From assembly GCF_003477705.1 (NCBI RefSeq), contig NZ_QUDV01000001.1, forward strand, positions 1-64,000: a stretch of 64,000 nt of DNA, in the 5' to 3' direction. Made by a program: the position numbers and the translations under genes. Source of the DNA: Dorea sp. AF36-15AT (GTDB taxonomy: Bacteria > Bacillota > Clostridia > Lachnospirales > Lachnospiraceae). Of this stretch, positions 40,351-48,044 are shown piece by piece; position 1 is the stretch's first letter, and every line of letters begins with the position of its first letter. Below the pieces are notes generated by a model. The model was not told the origin of the DNA. It ran no database searches and was given only the letters and a program-made list of their open reading frames with translations.

Positions 40351-40379
40351 TTTACAATGGACAAATAGTGGTCTAAACT
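40351..40379 (+). promoter_or_regulatory. Promoter of the argC operon
   Basis: TTTACA (40351-40356) and TAAACT (40374-40379) with a 17-base spacer, 41 bases before the ATG and just downstream of the ArgR-like boxes. Confidence 0.72.
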
Positions 40380-40420
40380 ATGTATTAAAACATCGATATT
40401 GCGAAAGAGAGGGTAACAAT

Positions 40421-41461
40421 ATGATTAAAGTTGGAATTATAGGTTCTACTGGTTATGCTGGAGCAGAGCTTGTAAGAATACTTACAGGACATAAAGAAGC
40501 AGAGATTGTGTGGTATGGTTCGAGAAGTTATGTGGACAAACAGTATGCGGATGTATACCGCAATATGTTCCAGATCGTGGATGCCGCTTGTATGGATGAT
40601 AATATGGATGAACTTGCCAGACAGGTGGATGTGATCTTTACAGCTACACCACAGGGACTGTGCGCCTCTCTGGTGAATGAAGATATATTATCGAAGACAA
40701 AGATCATCGATCTGAGTGCGGACTTTCGTATTAAAGATGTATCGGTCTATGAGAAATGGTACGGCATTGAGCATAAGAGTCCGGAGTTTATCAACGAGGC
40801 GGTATATGGATTGTGCGAGATCAACAGAGATAAGGTAAAGGGAGCAAGACTGGTAGCTAATCCGGGATGCTATACCACATGCTCTATTTTGACTGCATAT
40901 CCATTGGCAAAAGAAGGCATCATTGATATGAGCACATTGATCGTAGATGCCAAGTCCGGTACTTCCGGAGCAGGAAGAGGAGCAAAGCTTCCGAATCTGT
41001 TCTGTGAAGTTAATGAGAATATGAAGCCTTACGGTGTGGCTACGCATAGACATACACCGGAGATCGAGGAGCAGCTTGGATATGCATCCGGTGAAAAAGT
41101 AGTGATCAATTTCACACCGCATCTTGTGCCGATGAACCGTGGTATTCTGGCTACGGAATATGCATCTCTGAAAAAAGATGTTACTTATGAAGATGTAAAA
41201 GCAATTTATGATAAATACTATGCAGATGAGAAGTTTGTCCGTGTGCTGAAGGAGAACGAACTGCCGGAGACCAAATGGGTAGAGGGCAGTAATTATGTGG
41301 ATATTAATTTCAAGATTGATTCGCGTACGAATCGGATTATCATGATGGGAGCCATCGATAATCTGGTAAAAGGAGCAGCAGGACAGGCTGTTCAGAATAT
41401 GAACCTGATGTTTGGACTGGATGAAGCAGAAGGACTGAACCTTGTGCCGATGTTCCCATAG
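40421..41461 (+). CDS. argC: N-acetyl-gamma-glutamyl-phosphate reductase
   Basis: A 346-residue enzyme that reduces N-acetylglutamyl phosphate with NADPH in arginine synthesis. It has the N-terminal Rossmann motif GIIGSTGYAGAELVRIL, the catalytic Cys in ANPGCYTTC, and the substrate loop HTPEIEEQLG. The start ATG has GAGAGGG 8 bases upstream. It is first in the argC-GNAT-argJ-argB operon. The operon lacks argD and argF in the window; argB is followed by an unrelated transporter gene, so the other steps must be elsewhere. Confidence 0.97.
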   Translation: MIKVGIIGSTGYAGAELVRILTGHKEAEIVWYGSRSYVDKQYADVYRNMFQIVDAACMDDNMDELARQVDVIFTATPQGLCASLVNEDILSKTKIIDLSADFRIKDVSVYEKWYGIEHKSPEFINEAVYGLCEINRDKVKGARLVANPGCYTTCSILTAYPLAKEGIIDMSTLIVDAKSGTSGAGRGAKLPNLFCEVNENMKPYGVATHRHTPEIEEQLGYASGEKVVINFTPHLVPMNRGILATEYASLKKDVTYEDVKAIYDKYYADEKFVRVLKENELPETKWVEGSNYVDINFKIDSRTNRIIMMGAIDNLVKGAAGQAVQNMNLMFGLDEAEGLNLVPMFP

Positions 41462-41514
41462 TATCGTGTGATACAGGGCACAGATCCGATTACGGGACAG
41501 AATGGAGAAGAATA

Positions 41515-41964
41515 ATGATAAGGGTAATGACTATCGAAGATTATGATGAAGTATATGCGTTGTGGAAGAAAATCCGCGGATTTGGCATTCGCAGTATCGA
41601 CGATTCCAGGAAAGGCGTGGACCGGTTTCTGAAGCGGAATCCTACGACCAGTGTGGTTGCTGAGAAGGATGGCAGGATTGTCGGAAGCATCCTTTGCGGA
41701 CATGACGGAAGACGGGGCTGTTTCTATCATGTATGCGTGGATGAGAATTATCGTAGACATGGAATTGGCAAGGCAATGGTAGTAGCGTCTATGGAAGCAC
41801 TGAAAGCAGAGCATATCAATAAAGTATGCCTGATCGCATTTACCAGTAACGATGGTGGTAATGCATTTTGGAATACGATTGGCTGGACCAGAAGACTGGA
41901 TCTGAATTACTATGATTTTACACTGAATGCAGAGAATATTACCGCATTTAATCAGGGTGTATAA
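41515..41964 (+). CDS. GNAT acetyltransferase embedded in the arg operon (YpeA-like)
   Basis: A 149-residue GNAT protein. It has the first strand/helix IRVMTIEDYDEVYALW, the acetyl-CoA loop ENYRRHGIGKAMV (Q/RxxGxG/A type), and a C-terminal FWNTIGWTRR. It resembles the YpeA family. It sits between argC and argJ, 53 and 29 bases from each, so it is coexpressed with arginine synthesis. It could be an N-acetylglutamate synthase that primes the cycle opened by argJ, or a different acetyltransferase that rides along. The substrate is not proven by sequence. GGAGAAG precedes the ATG at 41515. Confidence 0.88.
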   Translation: MIRVMTIEDYDEVYALWKKIRGFGIRSIDDSRKGVDRFLKRNPTTSVVAEKDGRIVGSILCGHDGRRGCFYHVCVDENYRRHGIGKAMVVASMEALKAEHINKVCLIAFTSNDGGNAFWNTIGWTRRLDLNYYDFTLNAENITAFNQGV

Positions 41965-41993
41965 ACGAACAGATAATAAGAAAGGGAAAGAAC

Positions 41994-43217
41994 ATGGAGA
42001 AAATCAAAGGTGGAGTTACCGCAGCAAAAGGATTTGAAGCAGCAAGTACAGCAGCAGGTATTAAATATAAAGACAGAACAGATATGGCACTGATCTACAG
42101 TCAGGTACCATGCGAGGCGGCAGGAACATTTACTACTAATGTGGTAAAAGCAGCGCCTGTGAAATGGGATCGCCAGGTCGTAGACAGCGGCAAGAAAGCG
42201 CAGGCAGTGATCGTGAACTCAGGCATAGCTAATGCATGTACCGGAGCAGAGGGTTTTGGATATTGCAAGGATACAGCAGAAGCAGCAGCTAAATATCTGT
42301 CCGTAGATGCAGAAGGAGTTCTGATCGGTTCTACCGGCGTCATCGGTAAGCAGATGCCAATCGATAGGCTGACAGCAGGCATCGAAGTACTGGCTGGTAA
42401 GAAGAATGACAGTATTGAGAATGGTACAGAGGCTGCCAAAGCTATTATGACTACAGACACTCATGAGAAAGAACTGGCAGTGACTATTCAGGTGGGTGGT
42501 AAGACCGTAACTATCGGAGGTATGGCGAAAGGTTCCGGTATGATCCATCCAAATATGTGCACTATGCTTGCATTTGTTACAACAGATGCTGTTATTACAA
42601 AGGAAGCACTGCAGAAAGCACTGAGTGAAGATGTTGTAGATACTTATAATATGATCTCTGTAGATGGAGATACCTCAACCAATGATACGGCACTTGTGCT
42701 GGCAAATGGTATGGCCGAGAACCCTGTGATCGAGTATGGTACAGAAGATTATCAGACATTCAAGGCTGCGCTTCACGAGATCAATGAATATCTTGCAAAG
42801 CAGATTGCAGGAGATGGTGAAGGTGCAACAGCACTTTTTGAAGTCAAAGTAAAGGGTGCTGAGAGTGTGGAAGCAGCTAAAGTGCTTGCCAAGTCAATCG
42901 CATGTTCTAACCTTACCAAGACAGCTATTGCAGGTCACGATGCCAACTGGGGAAGAATCGTATGTGCGATGGGTTATTCCGGAGCACAGTTTGATCCTGA
43001 GAAAGTAGATCTGTTCTTCGAGAGCAAAGCAGGCAAGATCCAGATTGCAGAAGATGGCGTAGCACTTGATTTCAGCGAAGAGAAAGCAACTGAGATTCTT
43101 TCACAGCCGGAAGTAACAGCAATTGCTGATGTGAAAATGGGTGATGCAGAGGCAACGGCATGGGGATGTGATCTGACACATGGCTATATTGAGATCAATG
43201 CAGATTACAGAAGTTAG
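41994..43217 (+). CDS. argJ: Ornithine acetyltransferase / amino-acid N-acetyltransferase
   Basis: A 407-residue N-terminal-nucleophile enzyme that moves the acetyl group from N-acetylornithine to glutamate; bifunctional forms also use acetyl-CoA. The self-cleavage site is in [16 protein letters not shown], where the peptide is cut before the Thr nucleophile; Cys replaces the more usual Ala before the Thr. The oxyanion loop is [12 protein letters not shown]. The early part has the usual KGF-A and GTFTTN motifs. GGGAAAG precedes the ATG. It makes the pathway cyclic, so the GNAT upstream would only be needed for priming. Confidence 0.96.
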   Translation: MEKIKGGVTAAKGFEAASTAAGIKYKDRTDMALIYSQVPCEAAGTFTTNVVKAAPVKWDRQVVDSGKKAQAVIVNSGIANACTGAEGFGYCKDTAEAAAKYLSVDAEGVLIGSTGVIGKQMPIDRLTAGIEVLAGKKNDSIENGTEAAKAIMTTDTHEKELAVTIQVGGKTVTIGGMAKGSGMIHPNMCTMLAFVTTDAVITKEALQKALSEDVVDTYNMISVDGDTSTNDTALVLANGMAENPVIEYGTEDYQTFKAALHEINEYLAKQIAGDGEGATALFEVKVKGAESVEAAKVLAKSIACSNLTKTAIAGHDANWGRIVCAMGYSGAQFDPEKVDLFFESKAGKIQIAEDGVALDFSEEKATEILSQPEVTAIADVKMGDAEATAWGCDLTHGYIEINADYRS

Positions 43218-43228
43218 GAGACAGGAAA

Positions 43229-44125
43229 ATGGATAAAAATATGAAGCAGTATCTGGATAAGGCAGAGGTGTTGATCGAGGCGTTGCCATATATCCAGAAG
43301 TTTAACCGTAAGGTTATCGTTGTAAAATACGGCGGAAGTGCGATGGTAGATGAGAATCTGAAAAAGCGTGTCATCGAAGATGTGACACTGCTGAAGCTGG
43401 TTGGATTTAAACCGATCATTGTACATGGCGGTGGTAAGGAGGTCAGCCGCTGGGTAAGCAAGGTTGGCATGGAACCGAAATTCATCAACGGTCTTCGCGT
43501 TACAGATGAACCTACCATGGAACTGGCTGAGATGGTACTGGGAAAGGTCAACAAAGAGCTGGTACAGATGGTAGAGAGTCTGGGCGTACGCGCCATCGGT
43601 CTCAGTGGCAAGGATGGTGGACTTTTGAATGTTACGAAGAAATATTCCAATGGCGAAGATATCGGATACGTAGGGGAGGTACAGAAGGTAAATGCAGATA
43701 TTCTGTGGGATCTTCTGGACAAAGATTTTCTTCCGATCGTATGTCCGATCGGTCTGGATGACAGCTTCCATACCTATAATATCAATGCAGATGATGCGGC
43801 ATGTGCCATTGCCCGTGCAATGAATGCAGAGAAGCTTGCATTTCTGACAGATATCGAAGGCGTGTACAAAGATCCAAACGATCCGTCTACGCTGATCTCA
43901 GAACTTCAGATTTCTGAGGCAAAGGAATTTATCGAAAAAGGTTATATCGGAGGCGGTATGCTGCCGAAGCTGAATAACTGCATTGACGCCATTGAGAATG
44001 GCGTATCCAGAGTACATATCCTGGATGGAAGAATTCCGCACTGTCTGCTGCTGGAGATCTTTACGAACAAAGGAATCGGAACCGCTATCCTGAAAGATGG
44101 CGATGAAATGTATTCTAACAAATAG
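43229..44125 (+). CDS. argB: Acetylglutamate kinase
   Basis: A 298-residue amino-acid kinase with [12 protein letters not shown] near the N-terminus, [11 protein letters not shown] for substrate binding, and the C-terminal [18 protein letters not shown] with [19 protein letters not shown]. The size fits the arginine-sensitive hexameric type because of its longer N-terminal helix ([23 protein letters not shown]). It phosphorylates N-acetylglutamate. It follows argJ by 11 bases with AGGAGAC as ribosome site, and closes the arg operon. Confidence 0.97.
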   Translation: MDKNMKQYLDKAEVLIEALPYIQKFNRKVIVVKYGGSAMVDENLKKRVIEDVTLLKLVGFKPIIVHGGGKEVSRWVSKVGMEPKFINGLRVTDEPTMELAEMVLGKVNKELVQMVESLGVRAIGLSGKDGGLLNVTKKYSNGEDIGYVGEVQKVNADILWDLLDKDFLPIVCPIGLDDSFHTYNINADDAACAIARAMNAEKLAFLTDIEGVYKDPNDPSTLISELQISEAKEFIEKGYIGGGMLPKLNNCIDAIENGVSRVHILDGRIPHCLLLEIFTNKGIGTAILKDGDEMYSNK

Positions 44126-44133
44126 AGTCGTCT

Positions 44134-44198
44134 AAAAAACCAATCAGTGGATATACTAACTGTAGGATAACAGGAGGTAGATCTATGATTGGTTTTTT
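44134..44198 (+). repeat. 13-bp inverted repeat that covers the start codon of the DMT gene
   Basis: AAAAAACCAATCA (44134-44146) is the exact complement of TGATTGGTTTTTT (44186-44198). The second arm contains the last two bases of the ATG at 44185-44187 and the first codons of the next gene, and its AGGAGGT ribosome site lies in the 39-base loop. The T6 end also resembles a terminator arm. It may block translation or end the arg transcript. Confidence 0.6.
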
Positions 44199-44616
44199 GA
44201 TTGCGCTTCTTTCGGGTGCTCTGATGAGCGTTCAAGGGGTATTTAACACACAGGTGACGAAGACGACAGGTATGTGGGTAAGCAACGGCTGGGTACAGTT
44301 CAGTGCTTTTCTCGTGTGTGCAGTAGCATGGCTAATCGCAGGACGGGATGAGATCCGTACGATCGCAGAAGTCGAACCCAAATATATGCTGCTAGGAGGT
44401 GCCATCGGTGCGGGGATTACTTGGACAGTTATTAAGAGCATGGATCAGCTGGGACCTGCAAAAGCAGCACTTCTGATCGTTATTTCACAGCTCATTGTGG
44501 CTTACGTAATTGAACTTCTGGGACTCTTTGGCATAGAGAAAGAACCATTGGAATGGAGGAAGGTAGGCGGTATGGTGCTGGCGCTGATTGGAGTTGCAAT
44601 TTTCCAGTGGAAATAG
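44185..44616 (+). CDS. Small DMT-superfamily transporter (DUF606-like)
   Basis: A 143-residue membrane protein of the DMT/YdcZ (DUF606) type. Five hydrophobic segments are visible: residues 2-20, 34-52, 70-88, 94-115 and 127-142. It begins MIGFLIALLSGALMSVQGVFNT, which is very typical, with GAIGAGITWTVIKSMDQLGPAKA in the middle. These proteins transport small molecules as dimers; the substrate is not known. AGGAGGT precedes the ATG, but both are framed by an inverted repeat that could hide the start. It lies 60 bases after argB. Confidence 0.9.
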   Translation: MIGFLIALLSGALMSVQGVFNTQVTKTTGMWVSNGWVQFSAFLVCAVAWLIAGRDEIRTIAEVEPKYMLLGGAIGAGITWTVIKSMDQLGPAKAALLIVISQLIVAYVIELLGLFGIEKEPLEWRKVGGMVLALIGVAIFQWK

Positions 44617-44650
44617 TAGAATATTCTTACCTGAGCATAGAAAGAGGGTA

Positions 44651-44673
44651 TTTACAGTGTCGACAGCTGTAAA
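44651..44673. promoter_or_regulatory. 23-bp palindrome before the ComEA-like gene
   Basis: TTTACAG (44651-44657) and CTGTAAA (44667-44673) flank the self-complementary TGTCGACA. The second arm runs directly into the GGAG ribosome site (44674-44677). It may be an operator or a translation-control hairpin. Confidence 0.5.
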
Positions 44674-44682
44674 GGAGCAAAT

Positions 44683-45351
44683 ATGCGGGACAGGAAAAAG
44701 AGAATAACAGTAGTCATAATGATTTGCATTCTGCTTGTGGTGGTGTCGGGATGCAGTAAAGAGAAGAGTTCAGATACGCTGGAAGAAGTGCAGCAGAGAG
44801 AGAAAACCGAGTCTGTAGAAGTGTCAGATGAGACGGAAAACAAGGCAGATGAGACGGAGCAGACGGTAGATACAGAACCTGTGAAGAAAGCAGGGAGCGA
44901 AGGTGTGATCTATGTATTTGTATGCGGGCAGGTGGCAAGTCCCGGGGTCTATGAGCTCCCGGAAGGAAGCAGAATCTGTCAGGCAATCGATGCAGCAGGC
45001 GGGATGCTTGACACAGCATCAACGGACTGGGTGAATCAGGCTGAGACTGCAGAGGATGGGCAGAAGATTTATGTACCATCGACAGAAGAAGCGGAGACAA
45101 TGCCAGAAGGTCAGCAGACAGGTCAGATGCAGGAAAGATCATCGGCAGAGGGAACCGATGAAAAAGTGCATCTGAATGTGGCATCCAGGGAAGAACTTAT
45201 GACTCTGACCGGAATCGGAGAGAAGAAAGCAGACGCCATTATCCGATACCGGGAATCTAATGGCGGTTTCCATTCTGTAGATGAACTGATGCAGGTGGAA
45301 GGAATTAAAGAAGGAACTTATAATAAGATCAAAGATAGTATTGTGATATAG
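44683..45351 (+). CDS. comEA: ComEA-like DNA-binding lipoprotein (SLBB + helix-hairpin-helix)
   Basis: A 222-residue protein. It has a lipoprotein signal (RKKRITVVIMICILLVVVSGC, lipid Cys24), an acidic low-complexity linker to about residue 70, a SLBB domain (76-135, IYVFVCGQVASPGVYELPEG), a second linker, and a ComEA-type helix-hairpin-helix pair (160-222, VHLNVASREELMTLTGIGEKKADAIIRYR). ComEA binds incoming double-stranded DNA in natural transformation. The classical Bacillus protein has a plain membrane anchor; here it is a lipobox. GGAG precedes the ATG. comEC lies 2.7 kb downstream with a two-component system between. Confidence 0.9.
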   Translation: MRDRKKRITVVIMICILLVVVSGCSKEKSSDTLEEVQQREKTESVEVSDETENKADETEQTVDTEPVKKAGSEGVIYVFVCGQVASPGVYELPEGSRICQAIDAAGGMLDTASTDWVNQAETAEDGQKIYVPSTEEAETMPEGQQTGQMQERSSAEGTDEKVHLNVASREELMTLTGIGEKKADAIIRYRESNGGFHSVDELMQVEGIKEGTYNKIKDSIVI

Positions 45352-45365
45352 AGGGTGAGAGTAAC

Positions 45366-46055
45366 ATGATGAATAAAAGAGTGCTGGTTGTAGACGATGA
45401 GAAGCTGATCGTAAAGGGAATCCGCTTCAGTCTGGAACAGGATGATATGAAGGTAGATTGTGCGTATGACGGCGAGGAGGCGCTGAAGCTTGCCAGAGAG
45501 AATACGTATGATATGATCCTGCTGGATATTATGCTTCCGAAACTTGACGGATTCGAAGTGTGCAGACAGATCCGGGAGTTTTCGGATGTGCCGATTATCA
45601 TGCTGACAGCAAAAGGGGATGACATGGATAAGATCCTGGGACTGGATTACGGTGCAGATGATTACATTACCAAGCCGTTTAATATTCTGGAAGTGAAAGC
45701 AAGGATCAAGGCGATTTTCAGGAGAATCGGACGAAAAGATGCATCAGAAGATGAGAAGCTGCTGGTTCACAGGGATATGAAGATTGATTGTGAGAGCCGG
45801 AGAGTGTTTATCGCTGACAGGGAAGTGAATCTGACGGCCAAGGAATTCGATCTTTTGGAGCTTCTGGCAAAGAATCCGAATAAAGTATACAGCAGAGAGA
45901 ATCTGTTGAATATGGTCTGGGGCTACGAATATCCGGGGGACGCAAGAACAGTGGATGTACATATCCGGAGACTGAGAGAGAAGATTGAGACACATCCAAG
46001 CGATCCAAAGTATGTGTATACAAAGTGGGGAGTTGGTTATTATTTCAAGGCTTAA
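45366..46055 (+). CDS. OmpR/PhoB-family response regulator
   Basis: A 229-residue regulator. The receiver domain has the acidic pair DDEK at residues 10-13, the phosphorylation site Asp54 in LLDIMLPKLDGF, the conserved Thr in IIMLTAKGDD and the Lys in DDYITKPF. The C-terminal half is a winged helix (LTAKEFDLLELLAKNPNKVYSRENLLNMVWGYEYPGDARTVDVHIRRLREK). It follows the ComEA-like gene by 14 bases with GAGGGTGAG as ribosome site. The kinase gene overlaps its end. Its genes of control are not evident; the neighbours suggest envelope or DNA uptake. Confidence 0.95.
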   Translation: MMNKRVLVVDDEKLIVKGIRFSLEQDDMKVDCAYDGEEALKLARENTYDMILLDIMLPKLDGFEVCRQIREFSDVPIIMLTAKGDDMDKILGLDYGADDYITKPFNILEVKARIKAIFRRIGRKDASEDEKLLVHRDMKIDCESRRVFIADREVNLTAKEFDLLELLAKNPNKVYSRENLLNMVWGYEYPGDARTVDVHIRRLREKIETHPSDPKYVYTKWGVGYYFKA

Positions 46056-47478
46056 ACGTTATATCAGAATCAGAGTATTCAAGAGCCTGCGCCTGTATAT
46101 TACGGTGCTTTTGATGCTTGTCGGCATCATTCCGTGCCTGGTGCTTAAGGGGCTGGTTCTTAAAAGCTATGAGACCAGAGCAGTCGAAGTGCGTACTGCC
46201 GAAATCCAGAATCAGTGCACGATTCTGTGCAGTCAGCTCAGCAATTCTAATTATCAGGACAATGGCATTTCAGACATTATTCAATCAGAGCTTACACAGC
46301 TTGCAAATGTATATCATGGGCGGATTATGGTCATTGACAATGATTTCTGCATCATGAGTGACACGGATGATAAGGACGTGGGACGGAAGATGGTGGCAGA
46401 ATCTGTAGTGAAATGTTTCCGCGGGGACAAGGCTTTTTGCTATGACAGGGATAACCGTTTTATCGAAGTGACTGCGCCCATCCGAGTGTCAGAAGACAGT
46501 GAGATCACAGGAGTGGTGCTTGTCAGTGTATCAACCGATACGATTGCAGCGACCAAAGCACTGCTGGCAAAGAAAGCGAATATTGCAGAGCTTGCGATTA
46601 TTCTGATCGTAGTGATCGCAGCAATTTTCCTGGGAACGATCATGGTGCGTCCGTTTGCAAGGATTACCAGATCCATTGGAGATCTTCAGGATGGATATGA
46701 TGCGGATTATCTGCACGTGTATACCTATAAAGAGACTACTCTGATCTCAGATGCATTTAACCAGATGCTTGGAAGATTGAAGAAGCTGGATGATTCCCGT
46801 CAGGAATTTGTGTCCAACGTGTCTCATGAGCTGAAGACACCATTGACATCTATGAAGGTGCTGTCGGATTCTCTGCTGTCGCAGGAGGAAGTTCCGGTGG
46901 AACTGTACCGCGAATTTATGGGGGATCTGTCAGAAGAGATCGAGCGTGAGAATAAGATTATTAACGATCTGCTGTCTTTGGTGAAAATGGATAAGACGGC
47001 AGCAACCATGAATATCCGGTCAGAGAATATCAATGAACTGATTGAAAAGATTCTGAAGCGTCTGCAACCGCTCGCATCGGAGGCAAATGTGGAAGTTGTA
47101 TACGAAAGCTTTCGTCCGGTAACGGCAGAGGTGGATGAAGTAAAGCTGTCGCTTGCAATTTCCAATCTGGTAGAGAATGCGATCAAGTATAACTGGGAGA
47201 ATGGCTGGGTACATGTCTCTTTAAATGCAGATCATAAGTATGTCTATATAGAAGTGGCAGATTCTGGCATCGGTATTCCGGAGACAGAGACGGAGCATAT
47301 ATTTGAACGATTCTATCGGGTGGATAAGTCGCATTCCAGAGAAATCGGCGGTAGCGGACTTGGACTTTCCATTGCGCGCAATGCAGTAGTTATGCACCGT
47401 GGCGCAATCAAGGTGTTCAGCCAGCCGGGGGAAGGTACGACATTTTCCGTAAGAATCCCGATCAATTATGCAGGTTAG
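46012..47478 (+). CDS. Sensor histidine kinase (HAMP, HisKA, HATPase)
   Basis: A protein of up to 488 residues. A first membrane segment lies in LYITVLLMLVGIIPCLVLKGLVL, an extracytoplasmic sensor of ~130 residues follows, then a second segment AELAIILIVVIAAIFLGTIMV. After this come HAMP, the HisKA motif VSNVSHELKTPLTSMKVL with the phospho-His, and the ATPase motifs NLVENAIKYN, DSGIGIPETE and GGSGLGLSIA. The start is uncertain: the ATG at 46012 has no clear ribosome site, and a TTG at 46033 is also possible; either overlaps the regulator gene, which shows coupling. The kinase would phosphorylate that regulator. Confidence 0.92.
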   Translation: MCIQSGELVIISRLKRYIRIRVFKSLRLYITVLLMLVGIIPCLVLKGLVLKSYETRAVEVRTAEIQNQCTILCSQLSNSNYQDNGISDIIQSELTQLANVYHGRIMVIDNDFCIMSDTDDKDVGRKMVAESVVKCFRGDKAFCYDRDNRFIEVTAPIRVSEDSEITGVVLVSVSTDTIAATKALLAKKANIAELAIILIVVIAAIFLGTIMVRPFARITRSIGDLQDGYDADYLHVYTYKETTLISDAFNQMLGRLKKLDDSRQEFVSNVSHELKTPLTSMKVLSDSLLSQEEVPVELYREFMGDLSEEIERENKIINDLLSLVKMDKTAATMNIRSENINELIEKILKRLQPLASEANVEVVYESFRPVTAEVDEVKLSLAISNLVENAIKYNWENGWVHVSLNADHKYVYIEVADSGIGIPETETEHIFERFYRVDKSHSREIGGSGLGLSIARNAVVMHRGAIKVFSQPGEGTTFSVRIPINYAG

Positions 47479-47487
47479 GAGGCAGGT

Positions 47488-47961
47488 ATGAAAAAGAGTG
47501 GATGGATGATCACATTGCTTATGTTCGGTTGTCTTCTGACAGTGGGATGCCATAAGGAAGAATCTTATGATATGCAGATCTATTATCTCAATTCAGAAGA
47601 AACAGCATTGAATACCGAGGGATATAATCTGAACTCTGATAAAGCAGAAGATCAGGTAGAGGAAGTACTGAAGAAGATGCAGAATCCAAAGGATTCGGTA
47701 GAATGCGTGCCTGCAATTCCGACAGACCTGATGATCACAGACATTCGTCTGGAAGACGGAAGGCTTGATCTGTATTTCAGCGAGGAGTATGAGATTCTGG
47801 ATGCAGCATCAGAGGCACTGCTGCAGGCAGCGGTAGTACGGACTGTGACACAGCTTGACGGAGTGGAGCGAGTACAGTTCCATGTAGCCGACGAGGTGCT
47901 GAAAGATCATCATGGCAATGAGGTAGGTTATCTGCGCAGTGAGGACTTTGTGCAGAAATAA
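47488..47961 (+). CDS. GerMN-domain lipoprotein
   Basis: A 157-residue lipoprotein. The signal is KKSGWMITLLMFGCLLTVGC with the lipid Cys at residue 21. The rest is a GerMN (sporulation and spore germination) domain: YDMQIYYLNSEETALNTEGY, the helix EDQVEEVLKKMQNPKD, and VVRTVTQLDGVERVQFHV. GerMN lipoproteins are often next to a two-component system, as here, 9 bases after the kinase stop, and may tune its sensor (compare LpqB with MtrAB in actinobacteria). Its job in this organism is an inference. AGGAGG precedes the ATG. Confidence 0.88.
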   Translation: MKKSGWMITLLMFGCLLTVGCHKEESYDMQIYYLNSEETALNTEGYNLNSDKAEDQVEEVLKKMQNPKDSVECVPAIPTDLMITDIRLEDGRLDLYFSEEYEILDAASEALLQAAVVRTVTQLDGVERVQFHVADEVLKDHHGNEVGYLRSEDFVQK

Positions 47962-48044
47962 GAGAACTGATAGAAAAGATTATACGAAAAATCATTAATA
48001 AGATAAAAGATAAAATAAATAAAAGAAAACTATTTGCTCTATGT

